From contig NZVC01000062.1 in NCBI GenBank assembly GCA_002701395.1, positions 1 to 36,026 on the forward strand: DNA of 36,026 nt, given 5' to 3'. The DNA is from Maritimibacter sp. (GTDB lineage: Bacteria > Pseudomonadota > Alphaproteobacteria > Rhodobacterales > Rhodobacteraceae). Made by a program: the position numbers and the translations under genes. Below, piece by piece: positions 7,996-16,290 of the stretch. Every line of letters starts with the position of its first letter. Within the stretch, counting starts at the first letter, position 1. Under the pieces are notes generated by a model that saw nothing but the letters and a program-made list of their open reading frames with translations, was not told the origin of the DNA and made no database searches.

Positions 7996-9771
7996 CTACA
8001 GCGGCCAGAACACCAGGATCGCCGGAACCGAGACCGCCACGACCAGAATTTCCAGCGGCAGCCCCATCCGCCAGTAATCGCCGAACTTGTAGCCGCCCGG
8101 CCCAAGGATCAGCGTGTTGTTCTTGTGCCCGATGGGCGTCAGGAAGGCACAGGACGCGGCGACCGCGACAGCCATCAGGAACGGGTCCGGGTTCACCTCC
8201 AGCGACTGCGCCATGCGAATGCCCACCGGCGCCGCGACGATGGCGGTGGCGGTGTTGTTCAGCACGTCCGACAGGCTCATCGTGACGACCATCAGCACGG
8301 TCAGGATCGCCCAAGGCGGCATCCCCTCGGTCAGGCCGACCAGCGCCCCGGCGATCAGTTCGGTGCCGCCCGAGCTTTCCAGCGCCGCGCCCAGCGGGAT
8401 CATCGAACCCAGCAAGACCACGACCGGCCACTCGATATGGGTATAGACCTCTGTCACCGGCACGATCCGCGTCAGCACATAGCCGACCACGACCAGCCCC
8501 AGCGCCACCGGCAGGTAAATCAGCCCAAGCGACGCCGCCGCCACCGCCGCCGCGAACATGCCGATGGCAAGCCATGTCTTGCTGTCCTGCGTCACCGACA
8601 GGCCGCGCTCTGCCAGCGGCAAACAGCCCAGCCACTCGACGACCTCGGCTTCTTCGCCCTCGGGCACCAGCAACAGCAGGATGTCCCCGGCGCGGATCGT
8701 CTCGCGGCGCAACTGGCCCGAGACGCCGGCGCCCTTGCGCGAGATCCCCAACAGGATCGACCGCCGTCGCCAGTTCAGCCCGATCGCCCGCGCGCTGCGT
8801 CCGGCGATGCGCGCGTCCTGCGGCACCACGACCTCGATCTTCGAGACGCCATCGCTGTTGTCCAGCAGGTACGACTCGCGCTTGGGATCGGCGAACTTCA
8901 GCGACAGCGCGGTGCGGAACTCGTCCAGCGCCTGCGGCGTCGCCTGCAGCACCAGCGCATCCTGCGCCTCGATCACCATGTCGCGTCGCTTGCCCTTCAG
9001 ACGCTCCCCGCTGCGCACGATACCAAGGATCACGACGTCGGCCTTTTCGGCCTCTTCGTCCAGATCGTCCAACCGCATCCCGATCTGCGCGCCGTCCTCC
9101 GGCACGGTCAGTTCGGCGATATAGGCCGCGTCGTCCATCGCACTGTCAGACACGGTGGCCGCCGCCGTCGGGATCAGCCGCCAGCCCACCAGCGCCACGA
9201 AGGCCAGCCCCACCAGCGCGGTGATGCCGCCGACGGGGGCAAAGTCGAACATGCTGAAGCTTTCGCCCAGCGACTCGGCCCGGATCGAGGCGATGATGAT
9301 GTTGGGCGGCGTGCCGATCAGCGTCGCCATGCCGCCAAGGATGGTGGCGAACGACAACGGCATCAGCGACAGGCCGGGCGCCCGGCCCGCCTTGCGCGCG
9401 GTCTGGATGTCCACCGGCATCAGCAACGCCAGCGCGGCGACGTTGTTCATGAAGGCTGACAGCACACCGCCGACCCCGCCCATGATCGCGATATGCGTGC
9501 CCAGCGCGCGCGAACTGTCCACCAGCGTCCGGGTGATCAGATAAACCGCGCCGGACCGCACCAGCCCTGCGGACACCACCAGCACCAGCGCCACGATCAG
9601 CGTGGCGGAATGGCCGAAGCCGGAAAATGCCTCTTCCGTCGGCACCACGCCCAGCACCACCCCCAGCATCAGCGCCCCGAAGGCCACGAGGTCGTAGCGG
9701 AACCGCCCCCACAGAAGCAGTCCGAAGACGGCGATGAACAGCGCGAAAAGGATGATCTGGTCCTGGGTCAT
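7996..9771 (-). CDS. SLC13-family transporter with two RCK_C domains
   Basis: This 591-residue inner-membrane protein of the divalent anion:Na+ symporter/ion-transporter superfamily probably imports sulfate, a dicarboxylate or another anion. The N-terminal membrane half contains SAFMNNVAALALLMP and the signature IGTPPNIIIASIR (substrate/Na+ motif). Two cytosolic TrkA-C-like domains occupy about residues 217-293 and 307-388. The second membrane half has VVLLGSMIPLGAALESSGGTELI and the matching SLSDVLNNTATAIVAAP, then LTPIGHKNNTLILGPG. The inverted-repeat architecture with central RCK_C domains is common in bacterial SLC13 proteins. ATG 9771 is the start, with hydrophobic sequence from residue 6. 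It lies downstream of tadA on the same strand, separated by about 240 bp of repeat sequence. Confidence 0.9.
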   Translation of the reverse strand: MTQDQIILFALFIAVFGLLLWGRFRYDLVAFGALMLGVVLGVVPTEEAFSGFGHSATLIVALVLVVSAGLVRSGAVYLITRTLVDSSRALGTHIAIMGGVGGVLSAFMNNVAALALLMPVDIQTARKAGRAPGLSLMPLSFATILGGMATLIGTPPNIIIASIRAESLGESFSMFDFAPVGGITALVGLAFVALVGWRLIPTAAATVSDSAMDDAAYIAELTVPEDGAQIGMRLDDLDEEAEKADVVILGIVRSGERLKGKRRDMVIEAQDALVLQATPQALDEFRTALSLKFADPKRESYLLDNSDGVSKIEVVVPQDARIAGRSARAIGLNWRRRSILLGISRKGAGVSGQLRRETIRAGDILLLLVPEGEEAEVVEWLGCLPLAERGLSVTQDSKTWLAIGMFAAAVAAASLGLIYLPVALGLVVVGYVLTRIVPVTEVYTHIEWPVVVLLGSMIPLGAALESSGGTELIAGALVGLTEGMPPWAILTVLMVVTMSLSDVLNNTATAIVAAPVGIRMAQSLEVNPDPFLMAVAVAASCAFLTPIGHKNNTLILGPGGYKFGDYWRMGLPLEILVVAVSVPAILVFWPL

Positions 9772-9861
9772 GGCGCGACCCTATGCCGGTTTCGCGCCAA
9801 GCTGAACCACTCGTTGCACGCCCCGGCGCGCGCCCGCCCGAACGTCGCGGCGGCGTCGAGT

Positions 9862-9990
9862 GCGGGAGCCTCCGGCGGGGATATTTGAGGACCAAAGAAA
9901 TCGGGACGCACGGCAGGTCTCTTTGGTCCGGAAGTATCCTGGGGGTGAATGCGGGCGCAGCCCGCAGAGGGGGCAAAGCCCCCCCCTTCC
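9862..9990. repeat. two opposed copies of a modular intergenic repeat
   Basis: Copy A (9862-9900, plus orientation) runs from a GC-rich stem through GGGGATATTTGAGG into ACCAAAGAAA. Copy B (9919-9990) is inverted. Read on the minus strand, copy B is a GGGGGC-TTT-GCCCCC hairpin (9969-9983), then a GCGGGC-TGC-GCCCGC hairpin (9951-9965), then CCCCC, AGGATACTT and GGACCAAAGA. The 10-bp GGACCAAAGA (9889-9898) and TCTTTGGTCC (9920-9929) face each other. The same module order recurs at 19041-19099. The element lies downstream of tadA and may act as its terminator. Confidence 0.6.
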
Positions 9991-10013
9991 CCGATGGCAC
10001 CTGATCGGCCGAC

Positions 10014-10466
10014 CTACCGCTTCGCGGCGAAGAAGTCCTTCAAAAGCGCCTCGCAGTCGCGGGCGGCGATGCCGTCGATCACCTCGGGGGCGTGGTGCAT
10101 CTGGGGATGGCTGAAGACGCGCGGGCCATGGGCCACGCCGCCGGACTTCGGGTCGGACGCACCGTAGCACAGCCGCGCGATGCGGGCGAAGCCGATGGCG
10201 GCGGCGCACATCGGGCAGGGTTCCAGCGTCACGTACAGGACGTGGCCCGGCAGCCGTTCCGAGCCGGCGGCGGCGCAGGCAGCGCGCAGGGCGAGGATCT
10301 CGGCGTGGGCGGTGGGGTCGGACAGTTCGCGGGTGCGATTGCCCGCGCGGGCAACGATGCGGCCCGCGGGGTCGGTGATCACCGCGCCCACCGGCACCTC
10401 GCCGCGCAAGGCGGCGGCGCGCGCCTCTTGCAGCGCGGCATCCATCTGGCTTGCAAACGCGGTCAT
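10014..10466 (-). CDS. tadA: tRNA adenosine(34) deaminase-type nucleoside deaminase
   Basis: The 150-residue enzyme belongs to the zinc-dependent cytidine/deoxycytidylate deaminase fold. It most likely converts A34 of tRNA-Arg(ACG) to inosine, an essential decoding step. The zinc site is clear: His54 and catalytic Glu56 in TAHAEI, and Cys84/Cys87 in EPCPMC. VPVGAV near the N-terminus and the GVAHGPRVF segment fit TadA better than guanine deaminase. ATG 10466 is chosen because homology starts just after it; an upstream start would add MLTFARRNA. The gene diverges from the AI-2E family gene with under 90 bp between them, so their promoters must be close together. Confidence 0.9.
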   Translation of the reverse strand: MTAFASQMDAALQEARAAALRGEVPVGAVITDPAGRIVARAGNRTRELSDPTAHAEILALRAACAAAGSERLPGHVLYVTLEPCPMCAAAIGFARIARLCYGASDPKSGGVAHGPRVFSHPQMHHAPEVIDGIAARDCEALLKDFFAAKR

Positions 10467-10552
10467 GGCGTTTCTTCGCGCAAACGTCAGCACTTTGCCA
10501 GCGGCAATCTTTCCGCGCGCCTTGACCCTCGCGCCGCCGGGCGAAAGGATCG

Positions 10553-11686
10553 GTGCGACCGCCTCCCCTGAACGCCCGGAACTTCATGCAGCAGACACCC
10601 CTTTTCAATCTCGTGCTTTTTCTGGTGCTGGCGGTCACGCTGACGACGATCCTGTACCTTGGGCGCGGTGTGATCCTGCCCATCGTCGCCGCCACGATCC
10701 TTGTTTACCTGATGAGCGCCGCGACGGCCGCGCTGGCGCGGGTGCCGATGCTGGACCGGCTGCCGAACGGGATGCTGAGCTTTCTGGTCGTCCTGGTATT
10801 CTCGCTGGTCGTCGCCCTGTTCGCCGCCGTCGTCGCCGCCACCGTGCGCAGCATCATCGAGGTGATCCCGGGCTACGAGGCGAACCTGGACCGCTTCATC
10901 GTCGGGATGGCGGACCGGCTGAACCTTGACGCGACCGAGATGTGGGACAGCCTGCGCACCGCCACCATCGACCGGATCGACATCGAGGCGCTGACCATCG
11001 CGCTGCTGGGCAACTTCACCAGTCTTGGCGGCATGATCTTCGTGATCCTGATCTACGCCGCCTTCCTGACCGGCGAGCGGATGCGGTTTCCCGCCAAGAT
11101 CGCCCGCGCCCTGCCCGAGGCCGGGGACGCCGAGCGGGTGATGAGCGTGGTGCAGCAGGTCAACGCGCAGATCACCACCTATCTGGGCGTCAAAACGCTG
11201 ATCAACATCATCCTTGCGTCGATCTGCTATGTCATCCTGTGGGCGCTGGGCATCGATTTCGCGCTGTTCTGGGCGATCGTCATCGGGATGCTGAACTATA
11301 TCCCCTATTTCGGCTCGTACCTTGGGGTCGCCTTCCCTGCGGTTCTGTCGCTGGCGCAGTTCGTTTCGGTGCCTTGGACGTTGCTGGTCACGGTGCTGCT
11401 GACCGCCGCGCAGTTCGTCGTCGGCAACATCCTGGAGCCGCGCCTGATCGGCAGGCAGCTCAACCTCAGCCCCTTCGTCGTCCTGATCGCGCTGGCTTTC
11501 TGGGGCGCGCTGTGGGGCATTCCGGGGGCGATGCTCGCGATCCCGATGACGTCGATCCTGATCATCGTTCTCAGCCAGTTCCGGTCCACCCGCTTTCTTG
11601 CCGTGCTTGCCGCCGAACGGCTTGACCCGGACCCCGGTCTGGCCGCGCGGTCTCGTCCCGCCGCGGACGAGGTTTCCGCGCCCTGA
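10553..11686 (+). CDS. AI-2E/PerM family membrane protein
   Basis: This inner-membrane protein of 377 residues belongs to the AI-2E transporter (PerM/YdiK) family, whose members are reported or proposed to export autoinducer-2, Na+ or other solutes. There are about 7-8 hydrophobic segments, with a soluble helical portion at about residues 95-150. Family-typical blocks are ILPIVAATILVYLM, MLNYIPYFGSYLGVAFPAV, VGNILEPRLIGRQLNLSPF and FWGALWGIPGAMLAIPM. GTG 10553 has an AAAGGAT site just upstream. ATG 10586 would remove 11 residues and also leaves all helices intact, so the start is uncertain by 33 bases. Substrate unknown. It is followed by rluB on the same strand after 56 bp. Confidence 0.88.
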   Translation: MRPPPLNARNFMQQTPLFNLVLFLVLAVTLTTILYLGRGVILPIVAATILVYLMSAATAALARVPMLDRLPNGMLSFLVVLVFSLVVALFAAVVAATVRSIIEVIPGYEANLDRFIVGMADRLNLDATEMWDSLRTATIDRIDIEALTIALLGNFTSLGGMIFVILIYAAFLTGERMRFPAKIARALPEAGDAERVMSVVQQVNAQITTYLGVKTLINIILASICYVILWALGIDFALFWAIVIGMLNYIPYFGSYLGVAFPAVLSLAQFVSVPWTLLVTVLLTAAQFVVGNILEPRLIGRQLNLSPFVVLIALAFWGALWGIPGAMLAIPMTSILIIVLSQFRSTRFLAVLAAERLDPDPGLAARSRPAADEVSAP

Positions 11687-11714
11687 CGTCGCGGGCTGAC
11701 GCCGCTCTTCCAAA

Positions 11715-11728
11715 GCGCCGCACGGCGC
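11715..11728. other. short GC hairpin upstream of rluB
   Basis: GCGCCG (11715-11720) and CGGCGC (11723-11728) form a small perfect inverted repeat with a 2-base centre (effectively a 4-base loop), 14 bases before the rluB ATG. It could end the upstream transcript or reduce access to the rluB start. There is no T-tract. Confidence 0.25.
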
Positions 11729-11742
11729 GGTAAGGCGGGCGC

Positions 11743-12864
11743 ATGACCGAGACCCCTCCTCCCGGCGACCGGATCGCCAAGGTGCTTGCCCGCGCGGGCA
11801 TCGCCAGCCGTCGTGACGCCGAGCGGATGATCGAGGCCGGCCGCGTCGCGGTGAACGGCAAGGTGATCGGGTCCCCGGCCCTGAACGTCACCGCGCAGGA
11901 CCGCGTCACCGTCGACGGCGCGCCGCTGGCGCCGCCCGAGCCGCCGCGGCTGTGGCTGTACAACAAGCCCACCGGGCTGGTGACCACCGCCAAGGACGAA
12001 CAGGGCCGCGAGACGGTGTTCGACGCCCTGCCCGAGGATATGCCCCGGGTGATGAGCGTGGGGCGGCTTGACCTGAACTCGGAAGGGCTGCTGCTGCTGA
12101 CCAACGACGGGAGCGTCAAGCGCAAGCTGGAACTGCCCTCGACCGGCTGGCTGCGCCGCTACCGCGTGCGGGTCAACGGGAAGCCCGACGATGCGACGCT
12201 GGAACCGCTGCGCAAGGGTATCGAGATCGAGGGCGAGCGGTTTCAGGCGATGGAGGTCGTGCTGGACCGCCAGCAGGGCGCGAACGCGTGGCTGACGGTC
12301 GGCATCCGCGAGGGCCGCAACCGCGAGATCCGCCGCGCGATGGAAGCCGTCGGCCTTGCGGTGAACCGGCTGATCCGGGTCAGCTATGGCCCGTTCCAGC
12401 TGGGCAACCTCGGCACCGGCGAGGTCAGCGAGATCAAGGGCCGCGTGCTGCGCGATCAGCTTGGGCTGGACACCTCGGAGACCGAGGCCCCGGGCCGCGC
12501 GCCAAAGGGCAAGGGGCGACCTGACCGGTCCGGTCCCGGGCAGACCAAAGGTCCGCGATCCGGGCCGGGAAAGCCGGGTTCCGGCAAACCGGCCTCGGGG
12601 AAGCAGGGATCGGGCAAGCCGGGCCGGGCACGGGGTGCTGCGGCGGATTCGGACGATTGGCAGTCCGGCAAGTCATGGCGGGGCGCGGGTGGGCCCGCTG
12701 CCAAAACTGGGGCCAAAACCGGGGCCAAGTCCGGCCCGAAATCCGGCCCGAGGGGCAACGCCACCGGCGGCAAGCGTCCGGGCGGCGACAGTCGTGGCCC
12801 CAACCAAGGACCTAAGAAAGGCCCGGGCCAAGGTCCGCGCCGGGGCCCCAAACCGCGCGGCTGA
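11743..12864 (+). CDS. rluB: 23S rRNA pseudouridine synthase B with long basic tail
   Basis: The product is a 373-residue RsuA/RluB-family pseudouridine synthase, expected to modify U2605 (E. coli numbering) of 23S rRNA. An S4 RNA-binding domain occupies about residues 9-55 (RIAKVLARAGIASRRDAERM). The catalytic domain has LWLYNKPTGLVTT, the catalytic Asp110 in GRLDLNSEGLLLLTNDG and the RNRE(I)RR block. From about residue 246 to the end there is a Gly/Pro/Lys/Arg/Ser-rich, presumably disordered tail of about 125 residues made of short imperfect repeats such as SGKPG, TGAK and SGPK. Similar tails occur on RluB in related alphaproteobacteria, to my knowledge. RluB rather than RsuA or RluE is inferred from the S4 domain plus tail. 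Confidence 0.9.
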   Translation: MTETPPPGDRIAKVLARAGIASRRDAERMIEAGRVAVNGKVIGSPALNVTAQDRVTVDGAPLAPPEPPRLWLYNKPTGLVTTAKDEQGRETVFDALPEDMPRVMSVGRLDLNSEGLLLLTNDGSVKRKLELPSTGWLRRYRVRVNGKPDDATLEPLRKGIEIEGERFQAMEVVLDRQQGANAWLTVGIREGRNREIRRAMEAVGLAVNRLIRVSYGPFQLGNLGTGEVSEIKGRVLRDQLGLDTSETEAPGRAPKGKGRPDRSGPGQTKGPRSGPGKPGSGKPASGKQGSGKPGRARGAAADSDDWQSGKSWRGAGGPAAKTGAKTGAKSGPKSGPRGNATGGKRPGGDSRGPNQGPKKGPGQGPRRGPKPRG

Positions 12865-12970
12865 ACTCGGCGCATCGCACCCGCTTACCCTGCCGTCCGA
12901 CCAGAACCGGCGCGCAATGCACGCACCGGTCCGAAAGCCGTGGCGCGCGGGGCCAGTCCCGGTGGCGCCC

Positions 12971-13002
12971 TTGCCTGCGGACGTGCCTGCTGTATCTCTA
13001 AT
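12971..13002 (+). promoter_or_regulatory. candidate terC promoter
   Basis: TTGCCT (12971-12976) is followed after 16 bp by TATCTC (12993-12998), overlapping TCTAAT (12997-13002), in a locally A/T-richer spot. It lies about 30 bases upstream of the terC ATG. Match to the sigma-70 consensus is partial, and spacing is good only for the TATCTC choice. Confidence 0.3.
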
Positions 13003-13032
13003 CACAGATTTTTGACCGAGCGGGACGAATAC

Positions 13033-13863
13033 ATGGCCGATCTTCTTACACTCCAGAACCTCGGCAACCTTTTGATGCTGTGCTTTCTTCAGGCGGTTCT
13101 GGGCTTTGACAACCTTTTGTACATCTCGATCCAGTCGCAACGCGCCCCCGTGGCGCAGCAGAAAAGCGTGCGGTTCTGGGGCATCATCATCGCGGTGGCG
13201 CTGCGGGTGATTCTGCTTTTCGCGATGGTCCACCTGATCGACCTTCTGGCCGAACCGTTCTTTGTGATGAACTGGGAGGGCGTGCTGGAAGGCGGCGTGA
13301 ACTTCGCGACCTGCGTGTTCATCTTCGGCGGCGTGTTCATCATGTACACGGCGGTGAAAGAGATCGCGCACATGCTGTCGATCAACCACCTCGAGACGGA
13401 TGTCGCGGGCGGCGCCGGCATGTCGGCGGCCAAGGTTGTCGGGCTGATCGTCATGATGAACCTGATCTTCTCGTTCGACTCGATCCTGTCGGCGCTGGCC
13501 ATCACCGACGTGTTCCCGGTTCTTGCGATCGCGATCATCCTGTCGGGCGTGGCGATGCTGGTGCTGGCCGACGGCGTCACCACCTTCCTGTCCAAGAACC
13601 GGATGTTCGAGGTGCTGGGCCTGTTCATTCTGCTTATCGTCGGCGTCGTACTGCTGGGCGAGGCCGGGCAGGCCGCCGCCCATGCCGCCCATGACGAGAC
13701 GCTGGCGCTGCATGCCTTCGGCTACGAAATCATCCCGATGTCCAAGACGACCTTCTATTTCTCGGTCATCGTGCTGTTCGCGGTCGAGGCGATACAGGCG
13801 CGCTATTCGCGCAAGCTGGCGGCCGAACGGCAGGCCGCGACGCGCCAGATGGCGGGCCACTGA
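13033..13863 (+). CDS. TerC family integral membrane protein
   Basis: This 276-residue inner-membrane protein has about seven transmembrane helices. TerC proteins are linked to tellurite resistance and to Mn2+ export or metalation of exported enzymes in other bacteria. The acidic intramembrane signatures are present: VLGFDNLLYISI in helix 1 and MMNLIFSFDSILSALAIT in the second half, both carrying the conserved Asp. ADGVTTFL follows further along. ATG 13033 follows GGGACG and begins MADLLTLQNLGNLL; upstream in-frame sequence (GARGASPGG-like) looks non-coding. It is followed by the small two-helix membrane gene, XpaC and TelA on the same strand. Conserved Ter-type neighbourhoods combine these families, which supports a membrane-stress or metal-homeostasis role. 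Confidence 0.9.
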   Translation: MADLLTLQNLGNLLMLCFLQAVLGFDNLLYISIQSQRAPVAQQKSVRFWGIIIAVALRVILLFAMVHLIDLLAEPFFVMNWEGVLEGGVNFATCVFIFGGVFIMYTAVKEIAHMLSINHLETDVAGGAGMSAAKVVGLIVMMNLIFSFDSILSALAITDVFPVLAIAIILSGVAMLVLADGVTTFLSKNRMFEVLGLFILLIVGVVLLGEAGQAAAHAAHDETLALHAFGYEIIPMSKTTFYFSVIVLFAVEAIQARYSRKLAAERQAATRQMAGH

Positions 13864-13948
13864 AGAACATCGGGCCGGGACGCAATGCTCGCTGGCCCGG
13901 ACCCTGCAAATGACCTAGGCTGCGGGTAAGAAGAAGGAGGGCTTGCCC

Positions 13949-14149
13949 TTGGCACGGCTGGTACTTGCCGTTCTATTCATCGGCATTCTGGTTCTTGCCG
14001 GACTTGCCGTGGTTCGCACCGTGCGCGGCGGCATCGCCGCCGTGGATCAGGGAAAGGGACTTGATATGGCCGAGAACGGAATGCTTCCGAAAATCGCCTA
14101 CGTTCTGCTGATCGCCCTGATCCTCTACGTCGTCCTCTGGGGGAGCTGA
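13949..14149 (+). CDS. small two-helix membrane protein, TTG start
   Basis: This 66-residue protein (MARLVLAVLFIGI...) has two hydrophobic helices, at about residues 2-20 and 47-63, joined by a mostly polar linker (RTVRGGIAAVDQGKGLD). The start is chosen from a strong AAGAAGGAGG ribosome site at 13931-13940 placed 8 bases before TTG 13949; another TTG at 13943 is too close to it. No ATG or GTG is in frame before the first helix. The stop is 2 bases before the xpaC ATG, which strongly suggests co-translation. I do not recognise the family. Context (TerC before, XpaC and TelA after) suggests a membrane partner of that group. Confidence 0.7.
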   Translation: MARLVLAVLFIGILVLAGLAVVRTVRGGIAAVDQGKGLDMAENGMLPKIAYVLLIALILYVVLWGS

Positions 14150-14151
14150 CG

Positions 14152-15042
14152 ATGGCGCAACGCTTTGGCGGGCGGTTCAGCCCGGACGGCAGCAATCAGC
14201 CGGGGCCTCAGGGCGCGCCGAATGCGCGCGGCTGGGCCGGGCGGCGCCCCCGGTCGGGCGGACGGGCCAACCTGCTGTTCATCGCGCCCCTGCCCCTTGT
14301 CGTCACCGCGTTCTTCAAGGAACCCGTCGGGCTTGCGTTGGATCTGGTGGCGTTCGGCATCCTGATGGCCGCCGCCTTCATGACCCGCGAGGGGCTGAAG
14401 GCCGAGGCCGCCTTTGACGCGCGCCGGATCGCCCGGCGCCCGGCCCTGCCGCGCAAGATCCTTGGCTCGGTCCTGACCGGGCTCGGGCTGGCCGTCGCAG
14501 GCTGGAGCGGGGACGGCGGTGTGCTGAACCCGCTGATCTTCGGCGTGCTGGGCGTGGTGCTGCATGTTCTGTCCTTCGGGCTGGACCCGATGTCGGACAA
14601 GGGTGCCGAAGGGATCGATCAGTTCCAGTCCGACCGTGTCGCCCGCGCGGTGGACGAGGCCGAAAAGCACCTTGCCGCCATGTCCGACGCGATCCTGCGA
14701 GCCGGCGACCGCAGCCTAGAACGGCGGGTCGAGAAATTTCAGGGCACCGTCAAGACGATGTTCCGCACGATCGAGGACGATCCCCGCGACCTGACCGGCG
14801 CGCGCAAGTACCTTAGCGTCTATTTGCTGGGGGCGAAGGATGCGACGGTGAAGTTCGCCGACCTTTACGCCCGCACCCGGGACGAAAGCGCGCGGGCCGA
14901 TTACGAATCCCTGCTCGACGATCTAGAGGCGAATTTCAGCGCACAGACCGAGAAGCTGCTCGGCGACAATCGCACTGACCTCGATATCGAGATAGAAGTT
15001 TTGCGTGACAGGCTTGCCCGCGAAGGGGTCCGGCCGGAGTAG
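14152..15042 (+). CDS. xpaC: XpaC family membrane protein (PF10112-like)
   Basis: This 296-residue protein begins with a basic, Gly/Pro-rich N-terminus. Hydrophobic segments lie at about residues 40-57, 60-78, 103-118 and 123-143. A long cytosolic helical region follows, with RKYLSVYLLGAKDATVKF as a family-like block. XpaC was named from Bacillus for an effect on indolyl-phosphate hydrolysis; its biochemical role is unknown. It is almost always a neighbour of telA, as here, with telA following after 45 bp. It starts 2 bp after the small two-helix gene. The assignment rests on the C-terminal helical block, the membrane topology and the telA partner. The helical domain may interact with TelA at the membrane (inference). 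Confidence 0.82.
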   Translation: MAQRFGGRFSPDGSNQPGPQGAPNARGWAGRRPRSGGRANLLFIAPLPLVVTAFFKEPVGLALDLVAFGILMAAAFMTREGLKAEAAFDARRIARRPALPRKILGSVLTGLGLAVAGWSGDGGVLNPLIFGVLGVVLHVLSFGLDPMSDKGAEGIDQFQSDRVARAVDEAEKHLAAMSDAILRAGDRSLERRVEKFQGTVKTMFRTIEDDPRDLTGARKYLSVYLLGAKDATVKFADLYARTRDESARADYESLLDDLEANFSAQTEKLLGDNRTDLDIEIEVLRDRLAREGVRPE

Positions 15043-15087
15043 GGTATTGAATTGGCATATTTCGGGGACAATTAGGGGGTTAGCACC

Positions 15088-16281
15088 ATGACCGAGGCCG
15101 TACGTCAGAAAGCCGCTGAAACGTTGAAAGAAGTCGAAGAAGTCACCGCCGTTCTCCTGCCCGAGCCAAGCACCGAGCTTGTGCCGCTGAAAACGGCTGA
15201 CGCCCCCACCGCCGACGCCATCCGCAAGCGCATGGACGAGATCGACATCACGGATGCGAACTCGATCATCTCGTTCGGGTCCGCCGCGCAGGCCGAACTG
15301 CAAGAGATCAGCCAGTCGATGCTGACCGACGTCCGCAACAAGGACGTGGGCCCGGCGGGCGACTCGTTGCGCGACATCGTCACCACGATCCGCGGTTTCT
15401 CGGTCTCTGAACTGGACGTGCGCCGTGACCGGTCGTGGTGGGAAAAGCTGACCGGCAAGATGGCCCCGATGGCCAAGTTTGTCGCCCGTTATGAAACGGT
15501 TCAGGGCCAGATCGACAAGATCACCGACACCCTGCTGGGGCACGAGCACAAGCTGCTGAAGGACATCAAGTCGCTGGACGTCCTGTATGAAAAGACGCTG
15601 GCCTTCTACGACGAGCTTGCGCTGTACATCGCCGCCGGCGAGGAGAAGCTGGAAGAGCTTGATGCCGTGACCATCCCTGCCAAGGAGAAAGAGGTCGAGG
15701 CCGCACCCGAGGACGAGGGCGTGATGAAGGCGCAGGAACTGCGCGACGTGCGCGCTGCCCGCGACGACCTTGAACGCCGGGTGCACGACCTGAAGCTGAC
15801 GCGGCAGGTCACGATGCAGTCGCTGCCGTCGATCCGGCTGGTGCAGGAAAACGACAAGTCGCTGGTCACCAAGATCAACTCGACCCTCGTGAACACCGTG
15901 CCGCTGTGGGAAACCCAGCTGGCGCAGGCCGTCACGATCCAGCGCAGCGCCGAAGCCGCTCAGGCCGTGCGTGAGGCGAACGACCTGACGAACGAGCTAC
16001 TGACCTCGAACGCCGAGAACCTGCGCACCGCGAACCGCACCGTGCGCGAGGAAATGGAACGCGGCGTGTTCGACATCGAAGCGGTGAAGAAAGCGAACGC
16101 CGACCTGATCGCGACGATTCAGGAAAGCCTGCAGATCGCGGACGAAGGCAAAGCCAAGCGCGCCGTCGCCGAGGAAGAACTGCAGAAAATGGAAAAGGAA
16201 CTGCGCGACACGCTGGCCTCGGCCAAGGCGCGTGGCGACCGGACCGGCGACACCGTCGGCACCGCGGTTCCCGGGGTCTGA
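15088..16281 (+). CDS. telA: TelA family toxic anion resistance protein
   Basis: The 397-residue, soluble, almost entirely helical protein belongs to the TelA family (PF05816), associated with tellurite, nisin and cell-envelope stress tolerance. The diagnostic core is LPSIRLVQENDKSLVTKI followed by VPLWETQLAQAVTIQRS. Long charged coiled-coil-like stretches lie at about residues 190-245 and 330-385. No signal peptide or membrane segment is present, so it is likely cytosolic and recruited to the membrane, perhaps by XpaC. A GGGGG ribosome site precedes ATG 15088. The 45-bp gap after xpaC is A/T-richer than its surroundings and might hold an internal promoter. The gap to the next gene is only 9 bp, suggesting an operon. 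Confidence 0.93.
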   Translation: MTEAVRQKAAETLKEVEEVTAVLLPEPSTELVPLKTADAPTADAIRKRMDEIDITDANSIISFGSAAQAELQEISQSMLTDVRNKDVGPAGDSLRDIVTTIRGFSVSELDVRRDRSWWEKLTGKMAPMAKFVARYETVQGQIDKITDTLLGHEHKLLKDIKSLDVLYEKTLAFYDELALYIAAGEEKLEELDAVTIPAKEKEVEAAPEDEGVMKAQELRDVRAARDDLERRVHDLKLTRQVTMQSLPSIRLVQENDKSLVTKINSTLVNTVPLWETQLAQAVTIQRSAEAAQAVREANDLTNELLTSNAENLRTANRTVREEMERGVFDIEAVKKANADLIATIQESLQIADEGKAKRAVAEEELQKMEKELRDTLASAKARGDRTGDTVGTAVPGV

Positions 16282-16290
16282 CGGGGGATC

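Noticed and set aside
12530..12860. Short tandem repeats that might suggest a CRISPR or minisatellite
   Set aside because: They are in frame within rluB and encode a repetitive basic tail; there are no spacers of regular length.
13871..13897. CGGGCC/GGCCCG inverted repeat after terC as a terminator
   Set aside because: The stem is only 6 bp with a 17-base loop and no T-tract; read-through into the small membrane gene is more plausible.
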